Positions 1-7,801 of a stretch of DNA of 64,000 nt are shown piece after piece (the stretch's first letter is position 1; every line of letters starts with the position of its first letter). Made by a program: the position numbers and the translations under genes. The notes below the pieces were generated by a model, which made no database searches, was not told the origin of the DNA, and worked only from the letters and a program-made list of their open reading frames with translations. The DNA is taken from the NCBI GenBank assembly GCA_003762615.1, contig RIAZ01000005.1, positions 1 through 64,000 of the forward strand. Direction: 5' to 3'. Source of the stretch: Muribaculaceae bacterium Isolate-037 (Harlan) (lineage in GTDB: Bacteria; Bacteroidota; Bacteroidia; Bacteroidales; Muribaculaceae).

Positions 1-1479
1 AGCCCACTTCTGCCACTGCGCCCTTTTGCCAAGCGGCCATGAGAAGTACGCTTTTGGAACGAGTCTGTTCAAGAACGTCTCTATTTCATCAAGCAATTCA
101 TCTCCGGCGGCAGTGGTATATTCAGCTTGTCGCCGATTGGCCTCCGATTCCAATTCAGGGGGAAGAAACAGCGTCTCTCCGGCAGTGTAATAGTGATAAG
201 CCTCAGCCCACAACTGGGGAACCTCGGATTTCAGTGCGTCAATCCATTCCCGAACTTCTCCTGCGCCCCTTATAGGGATAATCCACCAGCGGCGGTTGCC
301 GTTACAGCTCTGCAGGAACTCTGTCTCGTTGGTCGTTGCGGCAAATACGTTGCTTCGGGGAATCGACTCACTCTTCCGGGCGTATGCCGGACGCACGTCA
401 TCACGGACACGACTCAGGAACGCCTTGGCAGCCTCGGCGTCATGGGCACGTTTCATGCCGTTGAGTTCTGATATTTCCACAATCCACGCGCCAGTGATAT
501 CCTCAATCTTCGACTTATCGTCGTGAGCGAATGAGAACGAATCTGAAAACCAGTTTCCGGCGATGATATTCAGGAATGTGCTTTTGCCAACACCCTGCGG
601 CCCGGTAAACGTGAGTATATGGTCGAATTTGCATCCGGGACTGAAAGCGCGGGCCACCGCGCCGACCATCCACTTGCGTGTCTGCATCCGTGTAAGAGGA
701 GTGTCATCGGCACCAAGGTATCGGATTACAACTGTATCGATGCGCTCCACATTATCCCATGTCGCACTCTGTATAAATTCATGTACGGGATTGAAGCCAC
801 GCTCCTTTGATGTGGTTTTGAGCATGTCGATAATACGCGGCTGAGAGAGCTGAAGCCCGTATACATTCTCGATATAAATGGCAATCTTGCCTATCGATTC
901 ATCGTCAATACGGTTGTCTCGCTCATTGCAGAAGTCTGGACAGTCGGTAATGTCCTGCTTGGTAAAGCGGTCGAAACGCACTTTTTTGAGCTGTGGGTCG
1001 TTGAGTAGAATCAGTTTGATATTCTGACCTGTTTTTTCAATCTGATTCCTGTCGTTGAGCGATAGTGCCGCCTCCCATTCGTCTGAATTTACGTTGACAG
1101 ATTTATTCTTGTCTTTTATCACTGTGAGCTTTACTGCAGTGTCCTCGGTGCAGAGTTGCAGCATTGCTTTATATGAGGGGCGACGTTTCGTTGCGGTTTC
1201 TTCCTTTACAGATTTGTCAAGGTCTCCGAACCTGAATATTCTTACAATTTCAAATGCATTGCAGGGCGCGTTGACTCCACTGATCCAGACAATCTGCTGA
1301 ACATCATCTGTTTCAAGTGTGAGTTTCGGATTGTATGACGCGACATACAATCCGGTGGCTGCATCAAAGAGGAACAGGTCAGCCAGGAATTTCTCAATAG
1401 CGGCACGGCAGGAATATGCACGGCAGAATGTACCTTCCATATCCTTCCTTTCGGACGAAAGTTTATAATCTGCGCTCAT
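1..1479 (-). CDS. VapE-like primase-helicase (partial, C-terminus off the window)
   Basis: This is a superfamily 3-like ATPase/helicase of the virulence-associated E (VapE) type, which in prophages and integrative elements drives element replication. Translating the reverse strand from 1479 gives 493 open residues to the window edge. The Walker A motif GPQGVGKST lies at about 293-301, a Walker B-like strand AWIVEISEL at 331-339, and a downstream ATTNETEFLQ/RRWW block typical of the family at about 380-400. The start ATG overlaps the stop of the upstream HTH gene by 4 bases and follows an AGGAGGT ribosome site, so the two are translationally coupled. The first 230 residues show no primase motif that I recognise. 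The family call is firm; the element it serves is inferred. Confidence 0.88.
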   Translation of the reverse strand, partial: MSADYKLSSERKDMEGTFCRAYSCRAAIEKFLADLFLFDAATGLYVASYNPKLTLETDDVQQIVWISGVNAPCNAFEIVRIFRFGDLDKSVKEETATKRRPSYKAMLQLCTEDTAVKLTVIKDKNKSVNVNSDEWEAALSLNDRNQIEKTGQNIKLILLNDPQLKKVRFDRFTKQDITDCPDFCNERDNRIDDESIGKIAIYIENVYGLQLSQPRIIDMLKTTSKERGFNPVHEFIQSATWDNVERIDTVVIRYLGADDTPLTRMQTRKWMVGAVARAFSPGCKFDHILTFTGPQGVGKSTFLNIIAGNWFSDSFSFAHDDKSKIEDITGAWIVEISELNGMKRAHDAEAAKAFLSRVRDDVRPAYARKSESIPRSNVFAATTNETEFLQSCNGNRRWWIIPIRGAGEVREWIDALKSEVPQLWAEAYHYYTAGETLFLPPELESEANRRQAEYTTAAGDELLDEIETFLNRLVPKAYFSWPLGKRAQWQKWA

Positions 1480-1853
1480 ATGAACCTCCTGTCTTTGGCA
1501 CTGTTGCGCATGCCTTTGGTCATCTGCTCCATCTGTTCTTCGATGGAAGGCTGGCCTTTCCGAAGCCCCTCGGCCATCCACTTCCTTAACTCGGAGGGGA
1601 GAAAAAGCAGGTTGCGCCCTGGCTTATAGCATGGTATACGACCCTCCTGAACGAGTGCATAGACCCTTGACACAGACAGTCTAAGAATACTGGCGGCATC
1701 TTTGACTGTTACCATCTCTTCCGGAGCGGTAACGACCATTGGAGCCATAGCGCCTTGCAGTAGTTTACCGACAGTTTCGGTCAGGGCATCGACTTTTTCT
1801 TCAAGCCGTGCCATAATCTGAGGCATTGCCTCGAATGTTGGTTTTTCAATCAT
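1476..1853 (-). CDS. Excisionase-like helix-turn-helix protein
   Basis: A 125-residue DNA-binding protein. The segment VTVKDAASILRLSVSRVYAL followed by VQEGRIPCYKPGRNLLF is the MerR/excisionase-type HTH (HTH_17) with the usual wing, and a basic Leu-rich tail follows. An amphipathic helix (about residues 10-35) precedes it and could mediate dimerisation. The open frame extends to 1898, but I chose the ATG at 1853 because the extra stretch lies inside an 11-bp inverted repeat that looks like an operator. Its stop overlaps the start of the VapE-like gene, so it probably controls or assists that replication gene. Related proteins act as excisionases or repressors; which applies here is not shown. 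Confidence 0.8.
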   Translation of the reverse strand: MIEKPTFEAMPQIMARLEEKVDALTETVGKLLQGAMAPMVVTAPEEMVTVKDAASILRLSVSRVYALVQEGRIPCYKPGRNLLFLPSELRKWMAEGLRKGQPSIEEQMEQMTKGMRNSAKDRRFI

Positions 1854-1855
1854 AA

Positions 1856-1890
1856 TGCGGTACGATGGGGGATTTGAACATCGTGCCGCA
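1856..1890. repeat. 11-bp inverted repeat before the HTH gene
   Basis: TGCGGTACGAT (1856-1866) and ATCGTGCCGCA (1880-1890) are inverted copies with one mismatch, separated by 13 bases. The repeat ends 2 bases before the chosen start of the HTH gene, so it is a candidate operator or leader hairpin. The loop contains GTTCAAATCC on the minus strand, which resembles a tRNA T-loop, but the flanking bases do not pair as a T-stem. Confidence 0.45.
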
Positions 1891-1940
1891 AAGTTCATCG
1901 GTTATATTCCTCCAATCCAGTTATCATCCGGATAACCAAT

Positions 1941-1957
1941 GGATAACCGATAACCTG
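1941..1957 (+). repeat. 17-bp direct repeat, left copy (GGATAACC cluster)
   Basis: GGATAACCGATAACCTG occurs here and again at 4179-4195. It sits in a cluster of GATAACC sites (1931, 1942, 1949), with a GTTATC/GATAAC inverted pair at 1920-1936. The copies flank the membrane-protein and recombinase genes. Possible roles are recombinase or excisionase arm sites, or attachment-site remnants. Confidence 0.6.
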
Positions 1958-1961
1958 AATA

Positions 1962-2762
1962 TTATCCGGCTTCTTCTGGCGCAGGAAATATATATGGCAC
2001 CAGCGGTCGGTTGACTTCGATTATCTGAAGTCGGAACTTTGTAGTAGCGTCGGAATCCTTGAGTCGGCTTTTGATAGTACTGACCGCATAGTTCTGAAGC
2101 GTCATCGGGAATGAGGCTTTAATCATTTCGGCTGTGGCAAAACCAAAAATTTTCGGACAAGTATCAGGATTATGGATACGACGACACACGTTCCATGCGA
2201 AATGGATCAGGTCAAATTCAAAGACTCCCTGCAATTTTCGCTTCTCTACAACCTCGAAAGGTCCGCAGGTATTCAGTTTCCTGAAATTGTCGAGCAGTTT
2301 TTCAATCTGTTCGTCCGACAGTAGATTGCCGAAAGTTCCGGAGATATAGCCGATGATTTCTTCCGATAGCTCCGCAGTTTTATCATTCTCAACGACTGAT
2401 ACTTCGCCTTCTTCGCCCTGTCTATCACAAGTGACGGCAATATCGTCTGCTTTAAGTGATTCTGGGGCGTTGCCGGAGTCAACTGTTTTACTTAGGTTTT
2501 GTTTTAATGCCGCAGCGCACTTTCTTCCGGTTGCAAAAATTGCGGGCATTGCATCATTTACCATCGGTCCCGCCACAAAGACAGCCAAAAGAAACGGTGC
2601 TTCATAGAGAGTGAATATCCAAGTGGCATCAAGCCAGAACAATGCTGTGCCCGGATTTGAGGATGACCCGTTAGTTCCCGCATAAGCTGTCTTCATTGCC
2701 ATAATCAGGAAGACAATGGTGATTAATACGGTCATGGTTTTCAATGTGTTGTCGCTTTTCAT
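1962..2762 (-). CDS. Hypothetical membrane protein next to the integrase
   Basis: A 266-residue protein of unrecognised family. The N-terminus has a hydrophobic segment (about 8-28, ending in an AYA cleavage-like site) and a second membrane-spanning stretch at about 45-68 (WIFTLYEAPFLLAVFVAGPM). The remaining 190 residues are soluble and mixed charge, with four cysteines (NTCGPF, WNVCRRI, DTCPKIF among them). It lies downstream of the recombinase on the same strand but is separated from it by a hairpin, and it has its own TAATTTTG -7 box. The topology suggests an anchored protein with a large soluble domain. No function can be assigned. Confidence 0.65.
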   Translation of the reverse strand: MKSDNTLKTMTVLITIVFLIMAMKTAYAGTNGSSSNPGTALFWLDATWIFTLYEAPFLLAVFVAGPMVNDAMPAIFATGRKCAAALKQNLSKTVDSGNAPESLKADDIAVTCDRQGEEGEVSVVENDKTAELSEEIIGYISGTFGNLLSDEQIEKLLDNFRKLNTCGPFEVVEKRKLQGVFEFDLIHFAWNVCRRIHNPDTCPKIFGFATAEMIKASFPMTLQNYAVSTIKSRLKDSDATTKFRLQIIEVNRPLVPYIFPAPEEAG

Positions 2763-2790
2763 ATAATTGTGAGATTTTGAAATTGTCCGA

Positions 2791-2866
2791 CAAAATTACA
2801 GAGGATTGATTGCTAAAAACGAAATGTTGGACACTTTTCTTAGCCATATCGGTTCACTTTTAGCAA
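2791..2866 (-). promoter_or_regulatory. Promoter region with TTGCTAAAA inverted repeat
   Basis: On the minus strand TAATTTTG (2798-2791) matches the Bacteroidetes -7 box TAnnTTTG and would start transcription about 20 bases before the 266-residue gene. Upstream, TTGCTAAAA (2810-2818) and TTTTAGCAA (2858-2866) form a perfect 9-bp inverted repeat, with a further partial copy near 2876. No good -33 TTTG is present, so an activator or a weak promoter is possible. Confidence 0.45.
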
Positions 2867-2891
2867 CTTCCTGTATTTTTAGCACAAAATA

Positions 2892-2915
2892 GTCCGTTAC
2901 CGGGCGGTAACGGAC
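2892..2915 (-). terminator. Hairpin terminator after the recombinase gene
   Basis: GTCCGTTACC and GGTAACGGAC form a perfect 10-bp stem with a 4-base loop, followed on the minus strand by TATTTTGT. It lies 67 bases after the stop of the recombinase gene, so it probably ends that transcript. The T-run is imperfect. Confidence 0.55.
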
Positions 2916-2982
2916 CATTATCTGCCTATTTGTGAAACGTGAGAACGTCCCACTGTCATTTCAGGGATAAATCAGGTGCATT

Positions 2983-4095
2983 CTATTTGGGCTTGATTTT
3001 AATCTTGCCGAGAGTCTCAAGCAGTGCGGTCGGAACCTCATGCGTGTAGCGTAGAGTTGTCTCAAGATTCTTATGCGTCAGAGCCTGGCTTACTACATAA
3101 GGATTGCTGCTCATGGCCATCTGAAGGGTGGCGTAGGTATGGCGGAAGCAATGGAACGTGATGTGCTTGTCGATGTTCGCTGCCTTTATCCAGTCTGCCA
3201 GAGGTTTTGCCGTAAGTGTTTTCTTGAATCCGGGAAATACTTTGCCTGTCTTCCGCTCTCCGATTAGCTCTATGGCATCCTCGCAAAGAGGAAGGGTTGC
3301 AGCCGTCTTTGTCTTCTGTGTCTTGATTACAACACAAAGTCCGATTCCGGCAATCTCCTGAATATTCTTCCAGTCGAGGTTGAAAATGTCACTGAAACGC
3401 AGACCTGTGAGACAGGCGAAGAGCGATGCCCTGCGAAGCACGCCGCTGTCGCAGGGAGTCTGGGCCAGTCGGATAAGCTCGTCCTGATTGAGAAACTCTT
3501 TTACGACATCATCCCATTCGATGTATTCAAGAAAATCGTTGACGTTCTCGGTCAGAAGTTTCTCCTTGTAAGCCTTTTTGAGCAGCGCGCGGAAGGTCGA
3601 GAAATATCCGGCTGCCGCATTCCGTGATAATTTCTTCTTTGTGTGTTTGAGTTGGTTGGCGTTCAGCAGATACTCGCGGAATCGGTTGCATAGGTCAAGA
3701 GTTATATCTCCGAAGGTGCATTTCCCTCCTGTAAAGATGTGGAAATGTTTGTAGCTGATTCGCCATTTGGTATTGCTTTGCCTTCTGGCATATTCCTCAT
3801 AATAAGCGAGAAAATCCTCCTTCTGCTGGCTATGGTCGATGAAACCGAACTGGCGGTTAATCACCTGTTCCTGACGGCGACAGCGCAGAAGTTCCCCTTT
3901 CTCAAGCATCGCCTGGTTGAAGTCGCGCTGCACCTTGTTGGTCGGGTTGCCATACAGGTAGATTCCAAGATACTCATGGCGCTGCATCTTGTTTGTTTTC
4001 GGGTTTCGGATTGGTGGATAGTAGTCGAAGTACAACGTGATCTTACCCGATTCAAGAAGACGCTGCCGCAAGGCGACTTTAGTGCATATATCCAT
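2983..4095 (-). CDS. int: Tyrosine recombinase (integrase) of the mobile element
   Basis: A 370-residue site-specific recombinase of the Bacteroidetes tyrosine integrase family, which cuts and joins attachment sites through a tyrosine nucleophile. An arm-type DNA-binding domain spans roughly 1-85, a SAM-like core-binding domain 90-190, and the catalytic domain 205-355. The catalytic residues are visible: R233 in TGLRFSD, K near 262-264, H315 and R318 in HCFRHT, H341 in LTHKN, and the nucleophile Y350 in LRYTHE. The length is normal and nothing key is missing, so it is probably active. It sits between two GGATAACC clusters. It most likely integrates the conjugative element described here, although the att cores are not identified. 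Confidence 0.93.
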   Translation of the reverse strand: MDICTKVALRQRLLESGKITLYFDYYPPIRNPKTNKMQRHEYLGIYLYGNPTNKVQRDFNQAMLEKGELLRCRRQEQVINRQFGFIDHSQQKEDFLAYYEEYARRQSNTKWRISYKHFHIFTGGKCTFGDITLDLCNRFREYLLNANQLKHTKKKLSRNAAAGYFSTFRALLKKAYKEKLLTENVNDFLEYIEWDDVVKEFLNQDELIRLAQTPCDSGVLRRASLFACLTGLRFSDIFNLDWKNIQEIAGIGLCVVIKTQKTKTAATLPLCEDAIELIGERKTGKVFPGFKKTLTAKPLADWIKAANIDKHITFHCFRHTYATLQMAMSSNPYVVSQALTHKNLETTLRYTHEVPTALLETLGKIKIKPK

Positions 4096-4178
4096 ACGAA
4101 TTTTGTTTTTGAATGATTTGTTTCGGCGAAGTTCACTGGTTATCTCCCGGTTATCAAGTTATTAGACTGTTAACCTGC

Positions 4179-4195
4179 GGATAACCGATAACCTG
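4179..4195 (+). repeat. 17-bp direct repeat, right copy (GGATAACC cluster)
   Basis: This is the second copy of GGATAACCGATAACCTG, 2238 bases from the first. It lies in a 55-base cluster containing GGTTATC at 4139 and 4149, GTTAACC at 4170 and GATAACC at 4180 and 4187, just upstream of the recombinase gene. The mix of direct and inverted copies resembles recombinase or directionality-factor arm sites. Confidence 0.6.
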
Positions 4196-4197
4196 CT

Positions 4198-4962
4198 TCA
4201 TTTCAGCGTTGGAGGACGGAGAATCGCATCGATTTCCGACTTCAATATATAGGTATACTTGCCGACTTTCTTACGGCGCAGACCATGGTACTTCACATAG
4301 TTGTGAAGCTGATCATGGGTCAGATTGTACTCAGCCCGCACATTAGAGTATGAAATCCAGTCATCCTCTTTCGGCGGTTCGGGCTTCGCTGCAAACACCC
4401 GATCGCAGTGCGCCTTGCTCCAAAGCGTCTTCCCCCGGTGGTAGACCTTCGGAATATTGTGAGCCTTACCCTGAGCAAACACCCATGAATTGCTCACCCC
4501 GAACTTTGTGATAATCTCTTTCGTCGTGTAAAACTCCGAGATTGCTTCGCCGTTCTCATCAGATACCGAGGACTTGGCTTTGGACTTCCTGACATAGAGG
4601 CTTGTGCTAAGTAGTTCCTCTATGTCTATTCTACTGATACGTGTAACGCGGGAAGTGAGGCGGTATGCTTTCAACTTTCCATGATAAATGAGCTGATAGA
4701 CCGCATTTCGTTTTACTCCCATAAGGTCAGCGGTCTCTTGAACTGACAGATACGCCCTATGAATTACCGATTCTTCTCTTTGGCGGATGATTGTTTCAAT
4801 CACCATCGCTTCAGTCTCTTGTTTTCGTTTGTGTCTCTGTCGGTCTTTGTAAGCGTGTTCCGCACATCGCTTGCAGCAGAAGCGGGTGGAGCATTTTTGA
4901 GCTTCAAACTCCTTTCCGCACCACTCACAGATTTTTTTGATTCTGATGGTTGAGGTTGCCAT
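4198..4962 (-). CDS. Zinc-ribbon protein with three HTH domains
   Basis: A 254-residue DNA-binding protein. Residues about 10-38 hold a Cys-rich ribbon (CEWCGKEFEAQ then FCCKRCAEH). Three excisionase-like winged HTH units follow: about 73-118 (LSVQETADLMGVKRNAVYQL), 145-195 (FYTTKEIITKFGVSNSWVF) and 200-250 (WISYSNVRAEYNLTHDQLHNY). Such multi-HTH proteins are commonly encoded beside Bacteroidales tyrosine integrases, where they act in excision or regulation of the element. It is upstream of the recombinase on the same strand and may be co-transcribed with it across the GGATAACC cluster. The role in excision is inferred. Confidence 0.8.
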   Translation of the reverse strand: MATSTIRIKKICEWCGKEFEAQKCSTRFCCKRCAEHAYKDRQRHKRKQETEAMVIETIIRQREESVIHRAYLSVQETADLMGVKRNAVYQLIYHGKLKAYRLTSRVTRISRIDIEELLSTSLYVRKSKAKSSVSDENGEAISEFYTTKEIITKFGVSNSWVFAQGKAHNIPKVYHRGKTLWSKAHCDRVFAAKPEPPKEDDWISYSNVRAEYNLTHDQLHNYVKYHGLRRKKVGKYTYILKSEIDAILRPPTLK

Positions 4963-5651
4963 TTTTGAACATTTTTTGAGCCGCTCACGGAGCCGATTAT
5001 GTATTCCTACGTATTTCTACGTATCCCATTGTATACATGTGTCCACAATAGGAAGGAGCGACTTGTTCCGACCGTGGACGAGCAACAAATGTGGTTCAAA
5101 AATGGAGTGAAAAACAGGTAGAAACGAGTTCTACCGATTAAACCGCCGACAGCCGGACACAAGAAAAGGCGCTCAAACTGAACGCCTTAATACTTATCTA
5201 TACTTATAGTTGCCTATCTTTAATTGCCGGTCATTTGCCGATGCACAATCTTCACTAAATTATTATTCAGACGTTTGAGCAGTTTTGAGGTACAAAGTGA
5301 TTTTTTGGATTGAAATTGGATTGAGAAACAAGTTCAATCTACTGAAAATCAGAGGATGCGTATATGCGCTTGTACCTCGTTTTTCTCTGTCGCTTTCAAT
5401 GACATTGACATCTCGTCAGAGTGGTCAAAATCAAATATTTATATCTTGATGATGTGAAGCCTATCGGCTCAATACAAAGTTAATCAAATTTTTCGAGGTA
5501 CAAAAATTTTCAGCCAATAAAATTTCATTTCTTTCGTCAGTCTTAACCTTTGATTACCACCGCTTACCGATGTACCTTATTGAATTGGGATTGTACCCTG
5601 TTGGTGAACTGTATCAAGAGGCTATCCGTTAATTTGTAAAACTCTAATTAT
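4963..5651. promoter_or_regulatory. 689-base control region with repeated GAGGTACAA/TTGTACC sites
   Basis: There is no gene in this divergent region. GAGGTACAA is found at 5287-5295 and 5495-5503, its inverse TTGTACCTC at 5370-5378, and shorter TGTACC copies at 5572-5578 and 5592-5598. A tandem CTACGTAT pair lies near 5002-5020, and a 6-bp hairpin AAGGCG/CGCCTT near 5166. The repeats sit upstream of the 5652 operon and look like multiple operator or initiator binding sites. An origin or attachment site here is possible but not shown. Confidence 0.5.
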
Positions 5652-6425
5652 ATGGGCAGCACGACGATTCCTCATTTCTACAATGCTCTTCGTAGCAGAT
5701 TCCAAATCTTTGACCCCTATCTTTCGGGATGGGAGGATGTCGAATTGTCTCAACTTAACAATCTCCAAGACTTCGTAGAAAATGAACTTGTCGGGTTTCA
5801 AGAACTGGCTCTTAACGACATGACCAGTGGCTACTGCGCATCATGGTTTGTATCGAATATCGCGAAAACAATCAACACATTCCTTTCATGGGCTGAACGG
5901 CTTCCGGTTGAATATCTGAATCCAAAAACCGGAGGCGATGAGAAAGAGCATAGCCTGAGAAAGATCTGTTTCACACTGTCTTGCCATTGGATTCCTTGGA
6001 TTTACAAGAATTATCGTCAATTGGCGGGAGATTCAACCTTTGCCGAAAAAATTCAACCCGCTGAAAGTCTAGGGGAAAGTGCTAAAAGGTCCAAAGAGGA
6101 GAGGGAAACAAATGAAATGAGGGAAGAACTGTTCAAGTTCATCATTGGAGCATCACCTGAAGAGAAGGTGAGAGTCTTCAGTGCGATGAAGGAATTAGTC
6201 TATGGCAAAGGTGGCAGGGAACTGGCTGCATATATCAAGGCTGCTATAGAAATGAAAATTCTGACAACCTCTCCGAATTTTAAAGCTATGAAGTTGTTCT
6301 GGGGAGTTGCCAACACCCAAGGTGCGATGTCTAAATATTTTTCTAAGGTTGACAGCCTGCTTACTGAGGAAGAAGTAGAAAATAAGAAATCTGAGATAAT
6401 ATATCAACTCAACATAGCGTACTGA
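5652..6425 (+). CDS. Hypothetical protein opening the plus-strand control region
   Basis: A 257-residue soluble protein that I do not recognise. It is rich in Trp and aromatic residues in the first half (FQIFDPYLSGWEDVE, CHWIPWIYKNYRQLAG), with a charged Lys/Glu helix at about 145-165 and an alpha-helical C-terminal third. It has no signal peptide or membrane segment. It is followed by a 136-base promoter/operator region, so it is probably transcribed alone from the leader carrying the TTGTACC repeats and could be the protein that binds them. That link is only positional. Confidence 0.6.
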   Translation: MGSTTIPHFYNALRSRFQIFDPYLSGWEDVELSQLNNLQDFVENELVGFQELALNDMTSGYCASWFVSNIAKTINTFLSWAERLPVEYLNPKTGGDEKEHSLRKICFTLSCHWIPWIYKNYRQLAGDSTFAEKIQPAESLGESAKRSKEERETNEMREELFKFIIGASPEEKVRVFSAMKELVYGKGGRELAAYIKAAIEMKILTTSPNFKAMKLFWGVANTQGAMSKYFSKVDSLLTEEEVENKKSEIIYQLNIAY

Positions 6426-6473
6426 TTATAAGCAACCAATCGGCATCTGTAAAATTTAGTAAAAAGTAAAATT

Positions 6474-6534
6474 TTGTGACTTTACCAGGTTTCACTGTAT
6501 TTTACAGTAAAGGATCAGTCACAATCTACCTTTG
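6474..6534 (+). promoter_or_regulatory. Promoter with nested operator dyads
   Basis: TACCTTTG (6527-6534) is a -7 box placed 27 bases before the next start codon. Upstream TTGTGAC (6474-6480) and GTCACAA (6518-6524) form a perfect 7-bp inverted repeat around a second perfect dyad, ACTGTA (6494-6499) and TACAGT (6503-6508). The outer right arm abuts the -7 box, so a bound repressor would block RNA polymerase. No clear -33 TTTG is seen. Confidence 0.55.
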
Positions 6535-6561
6535 CGTCAGAAATAATAAATACTGACGCAC

Positions 6562-6864
6562 ATGGATAATCAAAGCATATCATTCGGCTCATTCGATGCA
6601 GTCCTCGATGAACGCATCGAAGCAGTTTGTACCCGTATGTTTGGTGAAAATATACAGGTTTTGAAAAAGAGCGTAAAGGATAGCCTTGTGAAGAGCTACC
6701 TTACGATAGAGCAGGTCGCCGAGAAGTTGGGCAAAACTGTGAAGACTATACAGCGATATGAGAGAGCCGGACTCCGGAGCTATAAAATCGGAAGAAGCCG
6801 TATATATTTTGAGGACGATGTAGAGGAATTCATTGAGTCCTCGCGAAAGAATAAGAACCTTTAG
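6562..6864 (+). CDS. Excisionase/MerR-like HTH protein
   Basis: A 100-residue protein with a C-terminal HTH_17-type domain: YLTIEQVAEKLGKTVKTIQR then YERAGLRSYKIGRSRIYFED (about residues 48-90). The first 45 residues form a helix that probably dimerises. It is the first gene of a run of short, closely spaced plus-strand genes leading to the replication proteins, and the operator dyads directly before it suggest autoregulation. Both an excisionase and a transcriptional regulator remain possible. Confidence 0.78.
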   Translation: MDNQSISFGSFDAVLDERIEAVCTRMFGENIQVLKKSVKDSLVKSYLTIEQVAEKLGKTVKTIQRYERAGLRSYKIGRSRIYFEDDVEEFIESSRKNKNL

Positions 6865-6872
6865 TCAATAGA

Positions 6873-7127
6873 ATGATTATGGAGAATGTTTTTATTCTTG
6901 GGGACTCTAAGTTCCGTATTGGAGCAGATGGCCTTGTACAGACACATCAAAAGAACTGCCAGCCTCTTAAGTTCGTGACCGAAAAGCCACGAACAGCAAC
7001 GAGTGTGCTTTTATCACTATCCACCGGGCTCTCACACGATAGAAATTACAACATCCATATTGCGCCACGCTCATTAAGCAGAAGTGATAATGAAGGCGGT
7101 GAAACTTTAATCAACTGTGAGCCATGA
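6873..7127 (+). CDS. Small hypothetical protein in the control operon
   Basis: An 84-residue protein without a recognisable domain. It begins 8 bases after the HTH gene, and its stop overlaps the next start by 4 bases (ATGA), which supports real translation. The ATG at 6879 is an alternative start. The N-terminal half reads like a small beta-rich fold (NVFILGDSKFRIGADGLVQ); the second half is polar. Confidence 0.5.
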   Translation: MIMENVFILGDSKFRIGADGLVQTHQKNCQPLKFVTEKPRTATSVLLSLSTGLSHDRNYNIHIAPRSLSRSDNEGGETLINCEP

Positions 7128-7603
7128 AGAGATACGCGAAATATATTAAGGCTCACCAGTCACTTAAGGAGTTAAGCGCACTGCTTGCTGATTTGCCGTC
7201 ACCACGTACACGGTTCTTCAACTATTTAATGAGAGAAACCGGATTGGCTCCCAACACTTTGAAAATGGTGTTGTGTTCCACGCAGTCTGGAATCAACCCC
7301 GGAAATCTTGTTAAGAAGAGATTGTCAAATTCGTTGAGTGTGTCTGAGAAGTTACTTTTCCCGGATGACAGAAATGCCAAAGGTTCCCTCGTAAACATAT
7401 ACCATAACCTATTCAATAAATCCGTCGAATATAATGAACTGATTGATGATATATGCAAGGCCACCGGCGCATCGCGCAAATCTGTGATTAGCTGGATGTA
7501 TGGGCGGCATAGCCCTAAACAATACGCCAAAAGTAGAATCGCAATTCTTCTGGACTCATCTATGTATCACCTTTTCCCTGATGGGGATGCAAAATCAACA
7601 TAA
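7124..7603 (+). CDS. Hypothetical, possibly DNA-binding protein
   Basis: A 159-residue basic helical protein of no family that I recognise. The segment LIDDICKATGASRKSVISWM followed by YGRHSPKQYAKSRIA (about 105-140) reads like a helix-turn-helix with a recognition helix. A similar pattern, YLMRETGLAPNTLKMVL, lies near 35-52, so the protein may carry two HTH-like units. It is coupled by an ATGA overlap to the gene before it and lies 1 base before the next. A regulatory role in the operon is inferred. Confidence 0.55.
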   Translation: MKRYAKYIKAHQSLKELSALLADLPSPRTRFFNYLMRETGLAPNTLKMVLCSTQSGINPGNLVKKRLSNSLSVSEKLLFPDDRNAKGSLVNIYHNLFNKSVEYNELIDDICKATGASRKSVISWMYGRHSPKQYAKSRIAILLDSSMYHLFPDGDAKST

Positions 7604-7604
7604 G

Positions 7605-7799
7605 ATGATGAATCAGATTAAAGCCGATAAATGGTATTCTGTGTTCGAACTTGCCGATATGCTTGGGCGCACCACAGATCAAGTAGCCTGCCTGATAGAA
7701 AAGGTTGGCAGTGCTATGAGAATCAAAAACTCATTAACGCTATTCAGCGGAAAGGAATTGGCTGCATTCCTGAGGTCGACTGAATGCAGAAAGGATTGA
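7605..7799 (+). CDS. Small MerR-like HTH protein
   Basis: A 64-residue protein consisting almost only of a winged-HTH unit (WYSVFELADMLGRTTDQVAC with IKNSLTLFSGKELAAFL behind it). An upstream ATG at 7500 is in frame but would lie inside the previous gene, so the ATG at 7605, one base after that gene's stop, is chosen. It is the third HTH protein in this short operon and a likely regulator or excisionase. Confidence 0.6.
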   Translation: MMNQIKADKWYSVFELADMLGRTTDQVACLIEKVGSAMRIKNSLTLFSGKELAAFLRSTECRKD

Positions 7800-7801
7800 C
7801 T

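Noticed and set aside
1856..1890. Possible tRNA 3' end (GTTCAAATCC loop) as attachment site
   Set aside because: The bases around the loop do not form a 5-bp T-stem, and no acceptor or anticodon arm is found nearby; it is better described as an inverted repeat.
5287..5598. CRISPR-like array from the repeated TTGTACC sites
   Set aside because: The repeats are short, in both orientations and irregularly spaced, with no spacers of constant length and no cas genes in the window.
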